Positions 11,402 through 23,151 of a stretch of 64,000 bases of DNA are shown in pieces. Each line of letters starts with the position of its first letter. Position 1 is the first letter of the stretch. Both the position numbers and the translations under genes were made by a program. Source of the stretch: Melampsora larici-populina 98AG31 (taxonomy: Eukaryota; Basidiomycota; Pucciniomycetes; Pucciniales; Melampsoraceae). The stretch covers positions 1,127,105 through 1,191,104 of the forward strand of contig NW_006768777.1 of NCBI RefSeq assembly GCF_000204055.1, given 5' to 3'. The notes under the pieces are model-generated. The model saw only the letters and a program-made list of their open reading frames with translations. It did not search any database and was not told where the DNA came from.

Positions 11402-13086
11402 GTGGTTCTTTGGAAAAAAAGTCTGTGTGTTTGTCAATTTCATGCGGTGACTGCCCCCAAAGACAAAGAGGAACATACTGAAGCTTATAGCTGTGGTGAT
11501 GTGGCAGTTATAGCATGTACAATGGCATTGGGAATGGGATGCAATTGGACTCATGCTTGTCAAGTCATCACCCTTGGAAGAATTGATCCATCAGTACTTG
11601 GTCAGATGGTGGGTTGTTGTATGTCAGAATTGCCATGTTGGTCCGCTGCCAGGGCACTCAATCCTCAAACAGTCACATTCACCAACTCGCCATCTCAACC
11701 AGTCCAACCACCATCTTGATTGGATCAGTTGGTCATTCAGGGCGCGGCCTAGACCAGCAAGGCCGGCTAGGCAGGGATAGATGACTCATTACAGTTCAGG
11801 CTGAGAACACATGTTGTACACCATAGATCATACATATATATACGACATTTCCACTCACTATTGTTGTTCTCTTTTCCTCACCGATTCCATCTCATCCTTG
11901 CTCACACCACTGCTCCTTGTTTCACTTTGTCACATCTTGTTGTCTCACTCGTGATCACTGACATAGCTCACTTATCAGGTATACATTGCAATCTATATAG
12001 ACCGATTCCATCTCATCCTTGCTCGCACCACTGCTCCTTGTTTCACTTTGTCACATCTTGTTGTCTCACTCGTGATCACTGACATAGCTCACTTATCAGT
12101 TCGCTGACATTGTAGACAGGATTGTAGACCTGGAGTAGGAATTATGCTTGTTGAAAAAATCATATGTGATTAAAAAACATGTATTTGATTTTGTTGATCA
12201 CTATAAGATGTCAGATGATGATTGTATGGATGCACCGGGCATCACACCAGTGTGTCTTTGAATTTCCTTTCAAGTGGATAATATGTAAGTACATCTCAAC
12301 AAGTGCTATCAATTGACTGAATTTTCTATAAAACAAAATCTGTTGAACAGGATTGGTCATGTGCATCTTTTGATGATCTGTTTTATGTGAAAGAGAAGAA
12401 ACCCCAAGAAGAAAAGGGGATGCAAGGATGCCTTTGTTCAAATTGTCATCCTGAACTTGTAGAATTGTGCTTGGAAAAACAGCCCCATTTGACCATTGAA
12501 ACATTCAACAGTTTGGTGAACTCAACATCCATTGGAACTTCACTGGTCACTAATTAATGGAAATTTTTAACTTGGGACTGCAGCAAGTCAGTGTCTGGGA
12601 CAATTCTTCCCTGCACCAAAAACAAGTTGATTCACAAAAATACACTCTTGTTGCTTCACTTGCCGGCAAACTCAAGGCATCTTTTCTTACATTATAAAAA
12701 AACATTCCCGGCAAACGGTTGTTATGTTTGACCTCATCATATGTTTACTGAAACTCATATGTGGAAGATCATCAAGAATTTTGAACTGTTGCAAAATGGG
12801 ACCACTCTGAGCTCAATCTTCAGAAGCAAGCCACTTGAGGTAAAATTTTCAGTTGATTCACAAATCTCTCCATCAATGGGCTGTGAGAGACAACTGTTGT
12901 GCATACATGCTTAACTCACAAGCACATGCTGATAAATTGGCAGTGGCTAATGCCAAATGGCAGGATAGACCAAAAAGAAATCCTACAACGTCCCAGCTCA
13001 AAAGGCAAAAGATAATTGATGGAGCTACTCTGGGGAATTCACGAGAGAAAATCCAAGGTTCAAAGCTCAAATCAGCTATCTCTTGA
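11402..13086 (+). pseudogene. degenerate RecQ-type helicase remnant
   Basis: Three separated stretches read as one helicase in order. At about 11480-11720 are motifs V/VI (DVAVIACTMALGMGCNWTH, LGRIDPSVLGQMVGCC), where RecQ-like proteins normally have QMIGRCGR; both arginines are lost. At about 12205-12560 a zinc-binding-like segment follows (MHRASHQC, GCLCSNCHPELVEL). At about 12850-13086 is a basic tail (HQWAVRDNCCAYM, KWQDRPKRNPTTSQLKRQK). Stops separate the parts, and a tandem duplication sits between the first two. RecQ-like helicases are commonly found among fungal mobile sequences (general knowledge). I judge this copy inactive. Confidence 0.5.
11880..12099 (+). repeat. 99-bp direct duplication with a 22-bp GT...AG spacer
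   Basis: Copies at 11880-11978 and 12001-12099 are nearly identical (one difference seen, CACACC versus CGCACC). The spacer 11979-12000 begins GT and ends AG, and each copy ends in TTATCAG, like a 3' splice site. Non-coding as far as I can see; it interrupts the helicase remnant. Confidence 0.8.
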
Positions 13087-13413
13087 TCTGCTACAAGAGT
13101 TACCAATTCAGTCAAAAAGGGAGCATTTCAGGTGAAGTCAAAGATGAAAATGGTTTGCTCCAAAAAGAAATTGGTTGTCAATTCTCTCAATGCTCAACTA
13201 GTGCCTCCATCACTATCTCAAGGCTTGGTCCCTTCACCTTCTGATTGTACATTAATGTCTTTACAAACAAACACACTACCATACACCTTTGATTCATTGG
13301 CATAAGGAGTATTTATTTGTCTAAATATGTTTTAAAGTAAACAAATCTGCCTGTGTCTTCAATATATTGCGCCCAATATGGAGGTTGATTCACAAGCCTG
13401 TTTGACTGGATGT

Positions 13414-13414
<1 letters not shown>

Positions 13415-13450
<36 letters not shown>
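13415..13450 (-). repeat. 36-nt poly(T), probable LINE poly(A) tail in reverse
   Basis: An uninterrupted run of T on the plus strand. It lies downstream (on the minus strand) of the LINE-type reading frame at 13986-14631, as expected for the poly(A) tail of a minus-strand non-LTR retrotransposon. The 13451-13690 segment between would be its distal 3' region. Confidence 0.55.
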
Positions 13451-13454
<4 letters not shown>

Positions 13455-13711
13455 TGCTTAGGGCTAGATTGCATGATACACTAACTAAACAAGTTAAAAA
13501 AGAGAGGACTAGTATACCTAGGAGAATTCGGCCATCTAGTTGGAGCAAAAGGTTTCTCTGTCATTCGATGTTGAGATTATTTAATCTTTCGTTTTTTTTT
13601 TCCAATTATCTTTGTAATTGTACTTTTATCCTAATTGCAATAAATTGCTATTGAACACACCAATGTGTAAACACCTTCCTATTGGAGTCTGGTGGTCTTC
13701 TTTTAAGAGAA

Positions 13712-13960
13712 TGAAGATGAGACTGCCCCTCCGGTTTTTATCCGGAGAACTCTGCAACAAGATTTGACAGACGCTGTTTCTGATATTTTTCAATCGATCC
13801 CAGTTGCATGAGAATTTATCAGCGATTTTTTTTTTTCAGGATGAAGAAACTGCCCCGCCGGTTTTTATCCGGCGAACTCTGCAACGAGATTAGACAGTAC
13901 ACTGTTTCTGATATTTTTCAATCGATCCCAGTTGCATGAGAACTTATCAGCAATTTTTTT
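13712..13960 (-). repeat. duplicated LINE 3' UTR block with hairpins
   Basis: Two direct copies about 127 bp apart share CTGATATTTTTCAATCGATC and GTTGCATGAGAA. Each carries a hairpin with a 6-bp stem and 7-nt loop: 13729-13747 (CTCCGG / CCGGAG) and 13856-13874 (CGCCGG / CCGGCG). The second stem pair differs compensatorily (T-A versus G-C). On the minus strand this follows the stop of the LINE frame, so it belongs to the 3' UTR. Confidence 0.75.
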
Positions 13961-13985
13961 TTAAACTATTTGATGTTAATCTTCT

Positions 13986-14631
13986 TCATCTCGTGACAGT
14001 TCCACCTTTGCTCCGAGGCCGATCTCCATGGTCTAGGTCCTGTAGGTAGGAATGAAAATGGACAAATCTTTTAGTTTTGAGAATAAAGTCTGCTAAAAAT
14101 GAGAAAACTTTTGGTGAGTCTAGGAGCTTAGTGGTGCTATTCCAGTTAACCCGGATTCCTTCTTTCTTGATGCGTGTCCTAAATGCTTTTCTTGCTTTTG
14201 AGTATCGTCTGCAATAGAGAAGAAAATGGTGAGTATTTTCTTTAGTTTTACATACTTCACATAGGGGAGAGTCAGTGATGTTTCTTTTAAATAAGTGATC
14301 ATTAAGCGGACTGAAGCCCGCTCTGAGTTGAAAAATGGCTGCTGCGCTGCCTTTTTCGAGAGTCTCTAGGCCTTCTGCGATAAGCTTCGGTTTTGTGGAA
14401 AAAGAGTTTTTCCCCGGAATGAATTTGTATTTCTTGATGTTGAAATTCTCCTTTGTTCGTTTTTTGAGGCTGCCTAAACTTGAGGGTAGTTTCATTGGTG
14501 TAGTTTGGTTCTCGGCTGTTGTTCCTGCTAATTCGTCAGCTAACTCATTTACAGCCGTTCCAAGAAAGGTTGACAACTGTTTTTTGGAGAAAGTTGTCTC
14601 CGCAGCGGCTAAAACCAAAGACAAAACTTGA
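13986..14631 (-). mobile_element. 3' end of a LINE: RNase H tail and RT-associated zinc knuckle
   Basis: The frame reads leftward and ends at a stop at 13986. The first part resembles the end of a retroelement RNase H domain (GTAVNELADELAG). It is followed by a segment typical of the region downstream of LINE reverse transcriptases in I/Tad-like elements: LRAGFSPLNDHLFKR, then CEVCKTKENTHHFLLYC, a C-x2-C...H...C zinc knuckle. No reverse transcriptase or endonuclease is visible upstream, so the copy is 5'-truncated, as is usual for LINEs. There is no good ATG near 14624, consistent with an internal fragment. Frame-shifted protein-like sequence on the same strand at 14660-14914 may be an older piece. 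Confidence 0.7.
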
Positions 14632-14995
14632 TTACAGGCTTATTATTTCCTGTATTCTTCCAATTAGCGGAGAGACAAAATCAAGTGAGGGATAAAACCC
14701 GGGTTTTGCACATTGGCGAGATTTTCAAAAAAATCAATCTTTGTTGGAACAGCTGTAATTCGATTGCGATCGGCGAAAGAGTGACGATGGTAGGCCGATT
14801 CTTCGGTTTAGCGGGCTTCCGGGTGGCTTTGGAGATTGGCGGGTTAGAATCGCTGTCCTCGGGGCGGCCCGAGTCAACAAAGTTTTGCTTGCACGGCCGC
14901 GGTCTGAGTGTCAAACTTCATTCTTCGTAAGTTCGCGCGATTTTGCCACCATCAAGATTTGTGAATTTAAACGCGTCCCTCTTTGAATCAAAGCG

Positions 14996-16216
14996 ATGCT
15001 TGATCAGCCATCCACACCTCTCCACCTACTTATTGCTACTACGGGGAGCGTCGCAAGCATAAAACTTCCGTTAATTGTCAAGACGTTGTCATTGGTAGGC
15101 ATCTCTTCCATGTCCCCTTGTCCGAGGCAAAGCCAGGTAACGGGTGAAGTTGCCGTGCAATCCCATTTCTCATTCTATCTTTCGTTGGAGCAGTACTCTG
15201 GAATCGAGATACAAGTTGTGGCCACGCCTCACTCTCTTCACTTTTATGATGAAACCAAGGTATCGGCTGAAGACGGTGAGCCGGTCAAAGTCTGGAAAGA
15301 CGCTGACGAATGGAGCGTAAGCAGTCAAACTGAGGAGGGCTCTTCCGGTTTCAGGCAGCAATGAACGATGTGACCTAGCCACCGTATGAACCAACTGACT
15401 GACATTCCTCCTTTGATTTGGTCCACACTTTACACACCTCTTACTCTCACCGGATCCATTCACGGCACAATATACATACCGTCTGGATGTAGAACTGGGA
15501 CAAAGTATCAGACCCAATATTACACATAGAGGCGAGTTATCCAGAAGGTATTGTTTTCATAACACTTATAACCCTCCGCGCATGACGTGGCAAATATGGT
15601 CCAAATCTATCGACACTCCGCATCGTTGTCACAAGTCAAACTTATCCTTGGTCATCTTCCGCAACGCATCTGCATCGCCCATAAAAGCTCCGGAGGTGGG
15701 CCGACTTGATCCTAGTGTGCCCATGTTCGGCAAACACCTTGGCCAAATTAGCGGGAGGATTGTGCGATAATCTGCTGGTGAGTTGATTGTTTTCTTCAAA
15801 TGAAACGTTTGATTTGATCTTAGTGTGCCATTCCACAAATGTTATTATGCAGACATCACTCCTTCGCGCAACAAACCCTAAAGAGATTCCTGTCATATTA
15901 TTTCCGGCCATGAACACGTACATGTACGAACATCCTTTAACCCAGAGACATATTGGGATTGTACGGAATGAGATAGGTTACGAGGTATCAGGTCCGGTGT
16001 CTAAAACTCTTGCCTGCGGTGACACAGGTCTGATTTTACTCACTTATCGATAAAGTCCCGCGATTGTTTTCACTGATGATCATGGTGATGTGACATCATA
16101 TGTTCATTGCAGGCATAGGAGCTATGACAGAATGGTCGGATATCGTCAAAATGGTCGTGGACCGATTCCACCTGGAATTGAAAGTGGTTACCGCACAGTG
16201 TAGCAAAGATCATTGA
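14996..16216 (+). CDS. phosphopantothenoylcysteine decarboxylase (HAL3/PPCDC family)
   Basis: This flavoprotein decarboxylates phosphopantothenoylcysteine to phosphopantetheine in coenzyme A synthesis. Six exons give 210 aa: 14996-15094, 15191-15316, 15493-15531, 15688-15777, 15853-16027 and 16113-16216. An FMN-binding start (LLIATTGSVASIKLP) is followed by DPILHIELRRWADL with catalytic His86, SANTLAKLAGGLCDNLL, PAMNTYMYEHPLT with Asn139, and KTLACGDTGIGAM with Cys173. All three family catalytic residues are present. Length matches the compact plant/animal form, without the long acidic tail of yeast Hal3/Vhs3. Intron 3 (15532-15687) begins GC, not GT; this reading gives the conserved HIELRRW join. 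The first ATG of the open frame is taken as start. Confidence 0.92.
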
Positions 16217-17095
16217 GTCATGGACATGTTGGATCCTCTGCATCATTTTATAAAAGAACTACGAGATCAAGATTTGTTATTCAGGTTTCAAAGTCACATC
16301 GGCAATGCAAAAGGCTTCTTCGTGTTTTGGGTAGAGATTAGCAAAGACTTGAACATCATGCCGCAACTCACCTTTGGCGCTAGAGTGCCACATTTCACGA
16401 AGAAATTACACTTCTTTAAATGTCTACTGACAAATTCCCCTGAAACCAAGCTGAACAACGGCAGACACATTGCCTGGACTTGGTTGTTCAGCTTTAGATT
16501 TCAGGCAAGCTCACTCAAAAATGAGTCGATCACAGGGGTAAGAAAACAATCTCTCTTATAAAGTGAATCAGGGGAATTGGATTACAAAAAGCAAGTGCAG
16601 AGTAAGTATGTAGGAATAATATCTACATATCAAGCGCAGTGAAAGACATAAGTAAGTTCAACTATCAGAGTCAGGATACTCAAGGATTTGAATAGAGCCC
16701 AGGTCTATCTATACACAGTGGCCATAAGGAGTCGACGGGATGGAAAGGAGAGGCCACGTACAAAGATAGTTACAAATTCGAGAGTTAATCATCATACACA
16801 GCAGTCAAAGAAAGCCCTTAACTTGAACACATTGAATGTCTTTCTTTTCCATCTTGTGGCTTATCATCCCTGTCAGGTTTATCTGTCTAGGCTTCTGGAT
16901 CTTGGCGAAATACTTGAGATGACGATGATCATCAGGGCTGATCTGAAGACTGAAGCCGACTGAGAACTGGGAGCGATGTCATGTAACCTGTCACTCGAGT
17001 GACATGGCTGGGTCAAGTGAAACACTGGGTCTGTATCTTTCCCAAACCAATTCATCAATTCAACCTTCAACACCATCTCCTTTAGCTCTTCCTAA
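16217..17095. other. intergenic, no gene seen
   Basis: Downstream of the decarboxylase gene and upstream of the Arg/Ser-rich protein gene, both rightward. The last part probably holds the promoter and 5' UTR of the latter. Confidence 0.45.
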
Positions 17096-20000
17096 ATGGC
17101 AGACACTCCCTCATTACCTCAAGCTACCTCAATCGATCCAATCAACAAGTCTATTCCTCCTAATCCGAATCAATCTCCTTCAAATAAAGCTCTCCTTCCA
17201 CCAAGACCTAAATTATCTTATACACCTGAAGTCGATGATCGTATCAGGTTAAGCTCTCGGAGACCTTATGATCCTAGAGACGACCATAGAAGAGACTACG
17301 ATCATGAATATGACCGTGAACGCTATCTTGATGACCGCGAAAGGTATCACGATGACCGATCTCGTGCACGGGATCGAGATCGAGACAGAGACTGTAGGGA
17401 GAGAGAACGCGATCGGGGTCGGCATCGATCAAGATCAAGATCAAGGTCACGATCCCGTGGACGAGACCGTGAATGGGAACGCGAAACAGAAAGACGATCT
17501 ATTCGCCCTCCGTACCCACTTCATGAACGAATATCTGAACGTGATCGGGAGCGTGAAAGGTCAAGGCGATATAGTCGCAGCCCCCCACCTGGATGTGGCA
17601 GTTCTCGGATAAGCCTTTCCTCTAGTCACCGTCGAAGACTATCGCCTTCTGTGGCCTGCCCACCTGGCTACCCGTACGACCGCCGGGACGACCGTGACCT
17701 CAGAACGAGTCTCGATTGTGATTATCGACCTCCACTAGACCGCAGAGACTTTGATAGGTACGAGCCTCGCAGAAATTTGGTTCGAGGTGACGACTACGAA
17801 CGGCGTAGAGATGAGGAGTACGAACGTCGTAGAGAAGAGGAGTACGAAAGACGCAAAAGAGAGGATTGGCACGCTCATCGATGTAAGTCGACTGCTCGGC
17901 TACCTTCTACCTGCCAGTTTTCCTTCAAACACTCTCTTTACATTGATGCATTTACCTCTGCAGCTCGTCGGTCTCCCTCCCCACCCCGTCTTCGACACTC
18001 GCCATCCCCGGCCAAGCGACCATCTGTCACGCTTAGCTCACTGGTGCCTCCGGTGCCTCGATCGCCCCCGCCGCCCCCGCGGGCCAGGCTTGCATCTCCC
18101 TCGCGATCACACTCTCCTTCAGGTTATTACCTGCCAGTTTATCCTCCTGGCCGTTCTCCCAGTCGTCTCCGACCCTATTCACGCTCGCGCTCTCCCTCCT
18201 CTTCGCGTTCCCCTCCCAAGTTACATTACCACCCTCGCTCTCCGCCGCCAGGTCCTAGTCAAGCTATACAGTCCCGATCTCCATCCAATGCTCTATCAAA
18301 AGCGTGCCCTCCGACGCTCTCCGCATCACATCAAACATCTTTACCCTCATCATCACGCATGAAGGTTTTCCAACAGTCTCTCAGCCTTCCAACCCAAACA
18401 CATCCTGCCCGTGTTGTATCAGAGTCTTATCTTTCGCGCTCCCCCTCCCCTTCCTCGGTACTATCACCGCGTGAGACTCGCTCCGCTTCGCCGCCGTCTG
18501 TTCAAGCCAAGGTGCAGTCATTTACTGATAATCTCCCCCCAAAATCATACGTAGTCACGCGCAAGGCGCTCGCCTCGTCTTTGGATATGACTCGCGAATC
18601 TGATGCACAAACCTCCAAACAGACCGTACTCAAACAGGCTCGAGCTGTGTCGAAAATACCATCCCAAGATATAAGTCCGGGGCCCGATACTTCGACAAAG
18701 GAAACAAGTCATATTCCTCACCCAGATTCACTTGTCCAGAATGACAGCATCTCAGGCTCACCTGTCGTGGGGCAGTCCGCTCATCAGGCTAACCATGATG
18801 GATCGATTTTCTCCGTTCATCGTATATCGCCTGACGAACGCTCTAGCCACCTGACCTCCAGCGCTGACAATCACAGCCGCCCAACCACAACAGACTATCA
18901 TCTGACCACTGGCCCGCGATCATATAGAGCTCATGATCATGAATCATCCGAGACAGACCGCAAGAGACAAAAAATGATGGGCTCGCCCTATGACCGCTCT
19001 TCTTTACCATCTGCACCTCAATCTCCGCGGCCTAGTCTAACTGAAGATGTGGCTCCTTCGTCCAGCAGACAATTGTTAAAGCCTCCGCCAGCGAGAAACA
19101 CCGTCATCGTCGACCCTTCATCGGAAAGAACTCTCATCTCTTCATCGGCTCGCAAGGATGTTGAACACTCTTCAACTCGTGCTTCCTATCCAACAAGTAG
19201 CAGTGTTCATACCCGCTCCCTTCCGACTCACAGTAGCACAGCAGTCAAGATTCCACCCAGTATTCCGACCGGACCCAGGGCTGGTGTACCGATTGGACCC
19301 AGAGCGTGGGCTTCGCAAAAATTGACTAAAGCGCCCGTCACTTCGATTCGCACTTCGCCTGTAAGCCCCTACAGAGCTTCGTTGCCATCCTCCTCCCTTA
19401 CTGACCATGGTGATACCTTATCATCTTCTCGTCAGCCTCCCCAGAATATCTCACCAAAATCATATCGTGACTCAGCCGGTATGACTTCGGGCTCGACCCG
19501 CTTACCTCGCTCGGATCACTACCCACATTCAGCACCATTTCCCTCGGCGGATGCTCTCAGTGGTCCTCCTCTAAACACACCTGCATCTGAGGTATTCATG
19601 TCTCCACTTCCAGTGTCTATTCCAATCACCATTCCACCACCAGCGCCACCACCTCCACCTCCAAATCACCCGAGGGCCAGCAACAACTCGCTTTCGGAAG
19701 CGAAGTCATCCTTCAATGTGCGCTCCAACACCCCCATCCCAACACCATCCGGTAGTAACTCACCGGTGACAACATTCGGAAAACAACCTACCCTCAATGT
19801 CGTATCATCAACACCAGCTGCCAATCAAATAGCGAAATCTAGTATTACTGCGAATGGACTGGGGTTGAGAAAAGATAGCATTGGTGGTATCGCGTCATCA
19901 TCATCATCTGGTAGTGCGCCATCTATCCCTATTACAACAGCTACACCTGCTGCATCTTCTTCTACTCAAGTCAGAGTCAATAACTACCCCGGTGGTAAAT

Positions 20001-20440
20001 TGCACCCTTCGACCCAAGCTTATGGAAGTGTTGGAGGCAATTATGTGGGAAGCAATGGGATGAGTGGAAATAATCAACCACATGTAGGTGCAACAGTTCA
20101 GGTTTCACCGCCAGTGATTGATCGAGATTTGGAACGAGCGCAAAGAATGTGCGAAGTTTGTCCTAGTTTGGAACAAGAGGTCAGTGTTTCCCTTCGTTTT
20201 GAAATTTTGATTTCTAACTTTTTTGATTGTTGATTAAAAAACTAGATTGCAAAATTACGATCCACTCGTAATTCAAGCATGTTAGCATCACATTTGAACT
20301 GCAAGGTTGCATCAGAGAAGACATTGGCGGAGTTGAAATATCAAATGATTGAAATGAAAGTGTTAAGTGAACGTAGGAAATTGGCTGAAGCTCAATTGGA
20401 TCGGCATGGTGGTGGGATTAGTCTAGCAATGGGATTTTAG
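17096..20440 (+). CDS. large Arg/Ser/Pro-rich (SR-like) disordered protein
   Basis: Three exons, 17096-17882, 17964-20179 and 20246-20440, give 1,065 aa. Intron 1 is 81 nt and in frame, so retaining it would add 27 residues. Residues about 50-270 are dense in Arg-Asp, Arg-Glu and Arg-Ser repeats (RDRDRDRD, RSRSRSRSRSRGRDRE), as in nuclear splicing or transcription factors. The middle is Ser/Pro-rich with SP phosphorylation-type sites and a proline run near residue 840. The last about 80 residues (RDLERAQRMCEVCPSLEQE, then AKLRSTRNSS, LAELKYQMIEMKVLSERRK) look helical and may form a coiled coil; this is the best anchored segment. There is no RRM or kinase domain. Nuclear role inferred from composition only. 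Confidence 0.75.
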
Positions 20441-21816
20441 GAATCTTCACCAAAACAAAATCAAACGATCAGAAGCTATGATGATTTGATTTTTATTTCT
20501 GTTTGATAAAGATGGGGTCACACTTTCTCTCAGTTTTGAAGCATCATAATCTTCACGCTGATAAAACCGTCAAGTTGAGAAATTATTATCCTTCTTTTGG
20601 GTCGTGTAGAGAGAAAAAGTGGATTTCTGTATTGCAAGTCTGGATCATCAAGCCTTGTATGGAATCACACTGTATCCCCACCATAATGTTGATGTCATTG
20701 TGGATGGTAATTCATGATAAATTCGACATGAAATCTGTATGTATGTATAGGACAATGATATGCGATTTGTAGGTCTTTGCTGTGTATCATTCTGTCTAAA
20801 CCTGCTAAATGGAGATCCCTGTGGGTCCGGGGACGTGTTATGAACTGTAAGAATGCACAGTAGGTAAAGGGCATCAGGGATTCTAGAAAAAACTTGAGTG
20901 TCCCTGTGGCTGCTAGCATCAAGCCGATGCAATGATAAAGTAACCCCTCACCTCAGAAACTTGAAAAACTTGGTATCAAGTATGTTACAAATTTTAGAGG
21001 CCCTAACAGTTCCCCCAGTAGTTGATGGCTAACACAGTCACTGTTGGAGAGCCAAGACTTCAACAATGCAAGTACAGTCACAAGTGCACATTCACATGCA
21101 TGTGCAGCTGCATAACCTGTCATGTGTACAAAAAATTCATAATCTTGTTCAAATTTGAAAACTGGATTGGATCACCAATCACAATGCATATCAGAAGTCT
21201 GCAACCCAACTTGATTGCAATGGTTTGACAAAAATGAAAAATGCTTCATTAATATCAGACAGACATTATTAATTTTTATTGCACACATTCACTTTGCTCT
21301 TGTATGGCTATAGTGATATCCTTTTACATGGAATACTGGGTGTCACTGTTGAACCTGAGCTAACTTTGCTGCAAACTGTCCACTATGACTTACCAACGGG
21401 ATTTGGCAACCACGCAAACTTTCAATTACATACATCAGTGTACACATCACTACAACTAGGCATTCCAGAGTCATCACAAAGTGATAAGACAGCTGGAAAT
21501 CATGTGACTTTGACACTGATAGAATATTCTTCTCAGAGAGGAAACAAGGAAGCAATTTTTTATATTTAAGCTTCAAGCATGATACAATAGAACAACTTTC
21601 ACACATGCCACGTCTGAACATCAATTGATTCGCGGCATGGTGACGACTTGAGGAAGTGCGTGGGTTGTGATGGCCGGGGTCGCTTTCTAGCAATTTACCA
21701 GATTATACCATCAAGCATCCGACTTTTTGGGTGGTTCAGATCTGATGCACGATATTCAAAAGACGAGTCAAAAAGTGCTATACATCATGGAGATGGTTTG
21801 AATTTTATAGAGGAAC
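20441..21816. other. region between convergent genes, no gene seen
   Basis: Holds the 3' flanks of the Arg/Ser-rich gene (plus) and the complex I gene (minus). Frames near 20503-20772 and 21279-21569 show no recognisable motif. Confidence 0.45.
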
Positions 21817-23151
21817 TTACACAGGCAGCTTGAATGTTTCAGGCTGCACATCTTGCCCTTGACCAGTTTGTTCCCAGGGCGAGTTGGCGCCCTCGAAGTT
21901 ACGAAACGCTTGGGATAGCTGCAATGGCTCACTGAATTTTCCCAATCCATCAAGATAAGATGAGCTAAATTATCCAGCCTTTTCAAAGGCAATGCAGAGT
22001 GACGTACTATACCACTCGCTTCTTCTCCTCATCATATCTCACCTCGGTGTAACCCTATGAGGCCAAAGACACAGACGGAGAAACCAACGTTGGCCATCAA
22101 GACACAAGAGGCTATACATCTTTTGATCACACTCACGGTTAATGGGAAATCTTTCCGTAGAGGATATCCCTCGAATCCATAATCGGTAAGAATTCGACGA
22201 AGGTCGGGATGGTTTTGAAAGAAGACGCCATACATGTCGTAGACTTCTCTTTCATACCTAGCCAAATATAGCCATCAACATCAACCTGAATGGGTCACTG
22301 TTTTCAAGAAAATGTCCAGATGCACTTGGGGCGCGAACTCACCAGTCAGCACTTCTGAAGAGTCCTGTTGCACTCGGTACGGGGCTCACTTCGTCTGCAT
22401 AAGTCTTGACACGGATTCGTGAAGCGTATTTGAGACTCAAGAGATGGTAAACAATTTCAAAACGTTTCGGACGAGTAGGGTAATCAGCACCGCTGATGTC
22501 CATCAATTGCTTGTATTGACATTGAGTGTGGTCTCGTAGGAAACCCAGGACAGGTACGATGCCATCGGGACTTGTGTAAAGGGTGAGTTCATCCTTGTAA
22601 ACCTGTGAGACGCAAACCGAACCAAGAAATGCGTACTTTTGGCCCAAGCTCATAGCCGGAGCACATCAGAAGGAGCCACTTACGCTGAATTGTTGAATAA
22701 ATTTGGGAATGCAGGAGGTCAAATAAGTCCCATAATCGTGCAACGAGTCCCTATTCGCATTAAATCAAAATCCAAAACCATCAAGCTTATTAATACATCT
22801 TCTTTTGACTACATATATCCTAGTCTTAAAGCCTTTGATCGTCATCTGAATGGATCACTCACGAGATCAGTTTGTATTTCTCAGCTGGGTTCTGTCCAGC
22901 CGATTCCTGAAAGGGTGAAGATCCCATTGCTGAAAATAGTGATATTCTTCAAAGTCAACCATCATGTATTCTTTCGTAGGTATTTTGAAAGCGTGATCGA
23001 ATAAATTCTCACGAGGTGGATCTCCTAGTCGAGACACAGCAGTGGTTGTAAAGCATCGAGATCGAATGGCCAGGGTGGCGGCAGAAGAGGAGCGCAAAAC
23101 GTTTTGGGAACCACCCACGACCAGTCTTGTGAATGCTCGTCCAGTGGCCAT
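21817..23151 (-). CDS. NADH:ubiquinone oxidoreductase 30-kDa subunit (NDUFS3/NuoC)
   Basis: Core subunit of the peripheral arm of mitochondrial complex I. Seven exons on the minus strand give 271 aa: 23151-23013, 22929-22863, 22750-22684, 22602-22343, 22257-22137, 22054-22008 and 21931-21817. The N-terminus [14 protein letters not shown] with [10 protein letters not shown] is basic and Ser/Thr-rich, a mitochondrial presequence. Next come [73 protein letters not shown], and the family signature [20 protein letters not shown] with [20 protein letters not shown]. The end ([21 protein letters not shown]) matches fungal homologues. The exon joins restore every conserved block without gaps. Confidence 0.95.

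Noticed and set aside
17751..18362. 203-residue plus-strand frame
   Set aside because: Out-of-frame shadow inside the Arg/Ser-rich protein gene, kept open by its repetitive codons.
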